Of a stretch of DNA of 16,839 bases, positions 15,247-16,839 are shown one piece after another (within the stretch, counting starts at the first letter, position 1; each line of letters starts with the position of its first letter). Where the stretch lies: NCBI GenBank assembly GCA_005888465.1, contig VAYJ01000053.1:1-16839 (forward strand), given 5' to 3'. The position numbers and the translations under genes are program-made. The DNA is from Actinomycetota bacterium. GTDB taxonomy: Bacteria > Actinomycetota > UBA4738. The notes beneath the pieces were generated by a model. It made no database searches and was not told the origin of the DNA. It saw only the letters and a program-made list of their open reading frames with translations.

Positions 15247-15333
15247 TCCCGGTCCACCCACATCGTGGGCAAGGATAGCAACGCCACCAGCGGGGAACCC
15301 CGCCGGGTGCGTGGGGTAGAATCCGCGCCGCCC
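15247..15333. promoter_or_regulatory. Divergent promoter region of tlyA and the SCP2-like gene
   Basis: This 87-base gap separates two genes starting in opposite directions. On the minus strand TGCTATCCT (15280-15272) reads as an extended -10 box, placing a start near 15264 and a short leader before the tlyA GTG at 15246. On the plus strand TAGAAT (15317-15322) is a good -10 box. It would start RNA near 15330, only a few bases before the GTG at 15334. Upstream of it, GGAACC (15294-15299) sits 17 bases away, in the -35 place, but does not resemble TTGACA. No experimental support can be given from sequence. Confidence 0.45.
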
Positions 15334-15684
15334 GTGGCGACCAGGCGAGACGTCGAACGCAAGCTGCGCGAGCTCATCCAGCGCATGGATGGGGCGGGCG
15401 ATGGCGTCCGCGGCTCGCTCGCCGACGCGCTCCCGGACGCGAAGGTGATCGAGCTCACGGTGACCGACCTCCCGGGTACCTATTGGACGCAGCTCGCGTC
15501 GGGCAGGATGCACGCGCTCCACGATGGGCCCGCGGAGCGCGCCGACATCCGCATCCAGGTGCAGAGCGATCACCTCATCGAGCTCGTCGACGGTCGGTCG
15601 TCGCTCCTGGGCTCGTTCCTCTCCGGGAACGTGAAGATCGACGCGAGCCTCGGCGACCTCCTTCGACTGCGCGGACTCGCGTGA
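15334..15684 (+). CDS. SCP2-like sterol/lipid-carrier domain protein
   Basis: 116 residues. A charged N-terminal helix (RRDVERKLRELIQRM) is followed by the single SCP2-like domain: KVIELTVTDLPGTYWTQLASG, then RADIRIQVQSDHLIELVDG, and SFLSGNVKIDASLGDLLRL (about 38-112). SCP2 folds bind hydrophobic ligands in a tunnel; in bacteria they occur alone or as accessory domains, and no ligand is known here. I chose GTG at 15334, which sits just after a TAGAAT box. GTG at 15307 is in frame but would lie upstream of that box. The stop is 20 bases before the rhomboid start, so the two are probably one transcript, and a membrane-related role is plausible. Confidence 0.82.
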   Translation: MATRRDVERKLRELIQRMDGAGDGVRGSLADALPDAKVIELTVTDLPGTYWTQLASGRMHALHDGPAERADIRIQVQSDHLIELVDGRSSLLGSFLSGNVKIDASLGDLLRLRGLA

Positions 15685-15704
15685 ACGCGGGGAGCGCCTG
15701 AGCC

Positions 15705-16565
15705 GTGCTCCCTCTCCGAGACGAGAACCCCACTTCCCACTTCCCCTTCATGCTGGTCGCGATCATCCTGCTGAACCTGGCCGCGTTCCTCCTCTGGGAA
15801 CCCACCTTCGGCGCCGATCGTGCAGAGCGCGAGACCACCTTTTTCTACTGTCACGGGCTGATCCCCTACGAAGCCATCCACCACGTGAGCCTGGCCGACG
15901 GCGGGCGGGCCGCTCGCATCGCGATCGACGAGGCCGACGTCGGCGCGAGCGGCCGCGAGCTGCAGGACGTCCTCTCGACGGCGTGTCCGCACAAGAACTG
16001 GCTGCTCTCGGTCTTCACCTCGATGTTCCTGCACGCGGGGTGGATCCACATCGGCGGCAACCTGCTCTTCCTCTGGGTGTTCGGGAACAACGTCGAGGAT
16101 CGGATCCGGCCGCTCGGGTTCCTCCTGTTCTATCTGGCGTCGGGCATCGTCGCGGCCCTGGTGCAGCTCGCGCTCGTGCACTCGGGAGCGAACCTGATCG
16201 TGCCGAACGTTGGTGCCTCCGGCGCCATCGCCGGCGTGCTCGGTGCCTACCTGCTGATGTTCCCCAGGCGCCGCGTCCTCACCCTCGTGATCTTCTTCAT
16301 CATCACCATCGTGTATCTGCCCGCGTTCGTCGTGCTCGGACTGTGGTTCGTGCTCCAGGCGTTCTCCGGCCTGCTCGTGCTCTCGAACCACGTGAACGCG
16401 GGGGGCGGGGTGGCGTTATGGGCGCACATCGGGGGCTTCTCGTTTGGCGCAGTCATGGCGCTCCTGTTTTTCCCTCGCGAGCGCTTCGGCGACCGGCCGC
16501 CCCCGAGCCGTCCGGACTGGCGCGGTCGCCGCTGGCCTCGCCGGCGCCCCCAGCTCGGGTACTAG
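15705..16565 (+). CDS. Rhomboid-family intramembrane serine protease
   Basis: 286 residues with about six or seven hydrophobic helices. The catalytic serine is in NVGASGAIAGVLGAY (Ser172). The catalytic histidine is in LWAHIGGF (His241). The oxyanion-side asparagine is in HIGGNLLFLW (Asn119), in the helix following MFLHAGWIHI. Rhomboids cut membrane proteins within the bilayer; the substrate is unknown. A long loop between helices 1 and 2 (about 35-97) carries two cysteines (49 and 94). The C-terminus is a basic, proline-rich cytosolic tail (about 258-286). The start is GTG at 15705, with GGGGAG ten bases upstream. Its stop codon overlaps that of the convergent GNAT gene (CTAG, 16562-16565). 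Confidence 0.92.
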   Translation: MLPLRDENPTSHFPFMLVAIILLNLAAFLLWEPTFGADRAERETTFFYCHGLIPYEAIHHVSLADGGRAARIAIDEADVGASGRELQDVLSTACPHKNWLLSVFTSMFLHAGWIHIGGNLLFLWVFGNNVEDRIRPLGFLLFYLASGIVAALVQLALVHSGANLIVPNVGASGAIAGVLGAYLLMFPRRRVLTLVIFFIITIVYLPAFVVLGLWFVLQAFSGLLVLSNHVNAGGGVALWAHIGGFSFGAVMALLFFPRERFGDRPPPSRPDWRGRRWPRRRPQLGY

Positions 16566-16839
16566 CGCCGGATCCTTCGGATCATCGGGGTCGCCGAGGC
16601 GGCGCACTCCTCGGTGGCGTGCTGGCTCTCCCTGACGGCGGGGGGCAAGGCCTCGCGGGTGGTCGCGGCGAACCCCAGGCGCGCGAAGAACGGCTCGGCC
16701 GTCTCGGTGAAGAGCGCGACCCCTGAGACGCCGCTCGCCTTCGCGCGTTGGACCGCCGCCGTCACGATCAGCGTGCCGAGCCCCCTGGCTCGGGCGCCGT
16801 CGCGTACCGCGACCGAACGCAGGATAGCCACCTCGCCCA
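16562..16839 (-). CDS. GNAT-family N-acetyltransferase, ArsN2-like (5' end cut by window edge)
   Basis: 92 residues of the C-terminal part are visible; the frame is open to the right edge. VAILRSVAVRDGARARGLG is the beta4-helix3 acetyl-CoA site (motif RxRGLG). TETAEPFFARLGF and REALPPAVRESQ follow, and the end is CAASATPM. This order resembles the ArsN2-type GNAT group linked to arsenic or arsinothricin resistance, whose members usually end in a similar CPASA-like stretch. That label is a resemblance only, and no arsenic genes are in the window. The stop TAG (16564-16562) shares bases with the rhomboid stop. Substrate unknown. Confidence 0.75.
   Translation of the reverse strand, partial: GEVAILRSVAVRDGARARGLGTLIVTAAVQRAKASGVSGVALFTETAEPFFARLGFAATTREALPPAVRESQHATEECAASATPMIRRIRR

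Noticed and set aside
13561..15333. Long plus-strand open frame running up to the SCP2-like gene, which could suggest a 707-residue protein
   Set aside because: It lies opposite nadK and tlyA, is rich in Arg/Ser/Pro with no domain, and only its last 116 codons look like a real protein. High GC makes such shadow frames common.
15247..15573. Extended TlyA of 378 residues
   Set aside because: The extension crosses the promoter region and lies opposite the SCP2-like gene; known TlyA proteins begin with the S4 domain.
1..16839. tRNA, rRNA, CRISPR array, insertion sequence or riboswitch
   Set aside because: I looked through the short gaps between genes on both strands and saw no cloverleaf, regular repeat, transposase or recognised aptamer.

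Overview
This is a GC-rich (roughly 70% by eye), gene-dense bacterial chromosome segment, almost certainly from an actinobacterium (Actinomycetota) or a close high-GC lineage. Three things point there: a cytidylate kinase-Der fusion, the SteA/SteB pair, and a gene order (tlyA, nadK, steA, steB, pyrG, nudix, xerD, scpA, scpB, rluB, cmk-der) that matches the conserved block known from Mycobacterium tuberculosis (tlyA to engA). The block also carries deoB, deoA and a site-2 protease, and lacks recN and the ParA gene at their mycobacterial positions, so it is not Mycobacteriales-like in detail. I cannot name a genus. Nothing in the window looks like an island, prophage or insertion sequence.

Layout. 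Nearly everything is on the minus strand and reads right to left. The first transcription unit begins at tlyA (start near 15246) and runs nadK, steA, steB, a family 2 glycosyltransferase and a MraY-like membrane protein, ending at 9926. A small plus-strand SnoaL/NTF2-like gene (9529-9921) then breaks the block. The second unit starts at pyrG (9475) and runs nudix, xerD, deoB, deoA, M50 protease, scpA, scpB, rluB and a cmk-der fusion that leaves the window at its left edge. To the right of tlyA, a divergent SCP2-like gene and a rhomboid protease are on the plus strand. An N-terminally cut GNAT gene enters from the right edge on the minus strand.

How the genes fit together. Six neighbouring pairs share four-base start/stop overlaps (ATGA, GTGA or TTGA) and others overlap or lie within about 20 bases, so two long co-translated operons are likely. 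They join chromosome upkeep (XerD, ScpA, ScpB), ribosome maturation (RluB, TlyA, Der), nucleotide supply and salvage (PyrG, Cmk, DeoA, DeoB, Nudix, NadK) and cell separation (SteA, SteB). The least understood part is the pair between steB and pyrG: a GT2 enzyme translationally coupled to a MraY/WecA-superfamily protein with an unusual active-site motif. It is the best candidate in this window for an uncharacterised envelope or division-linked pathway.

No stretch over about 90 bases lacks a gene. I saw no tRNA, rRNA, CRISPR array, riboswitch or convincing intrinsic terminator.
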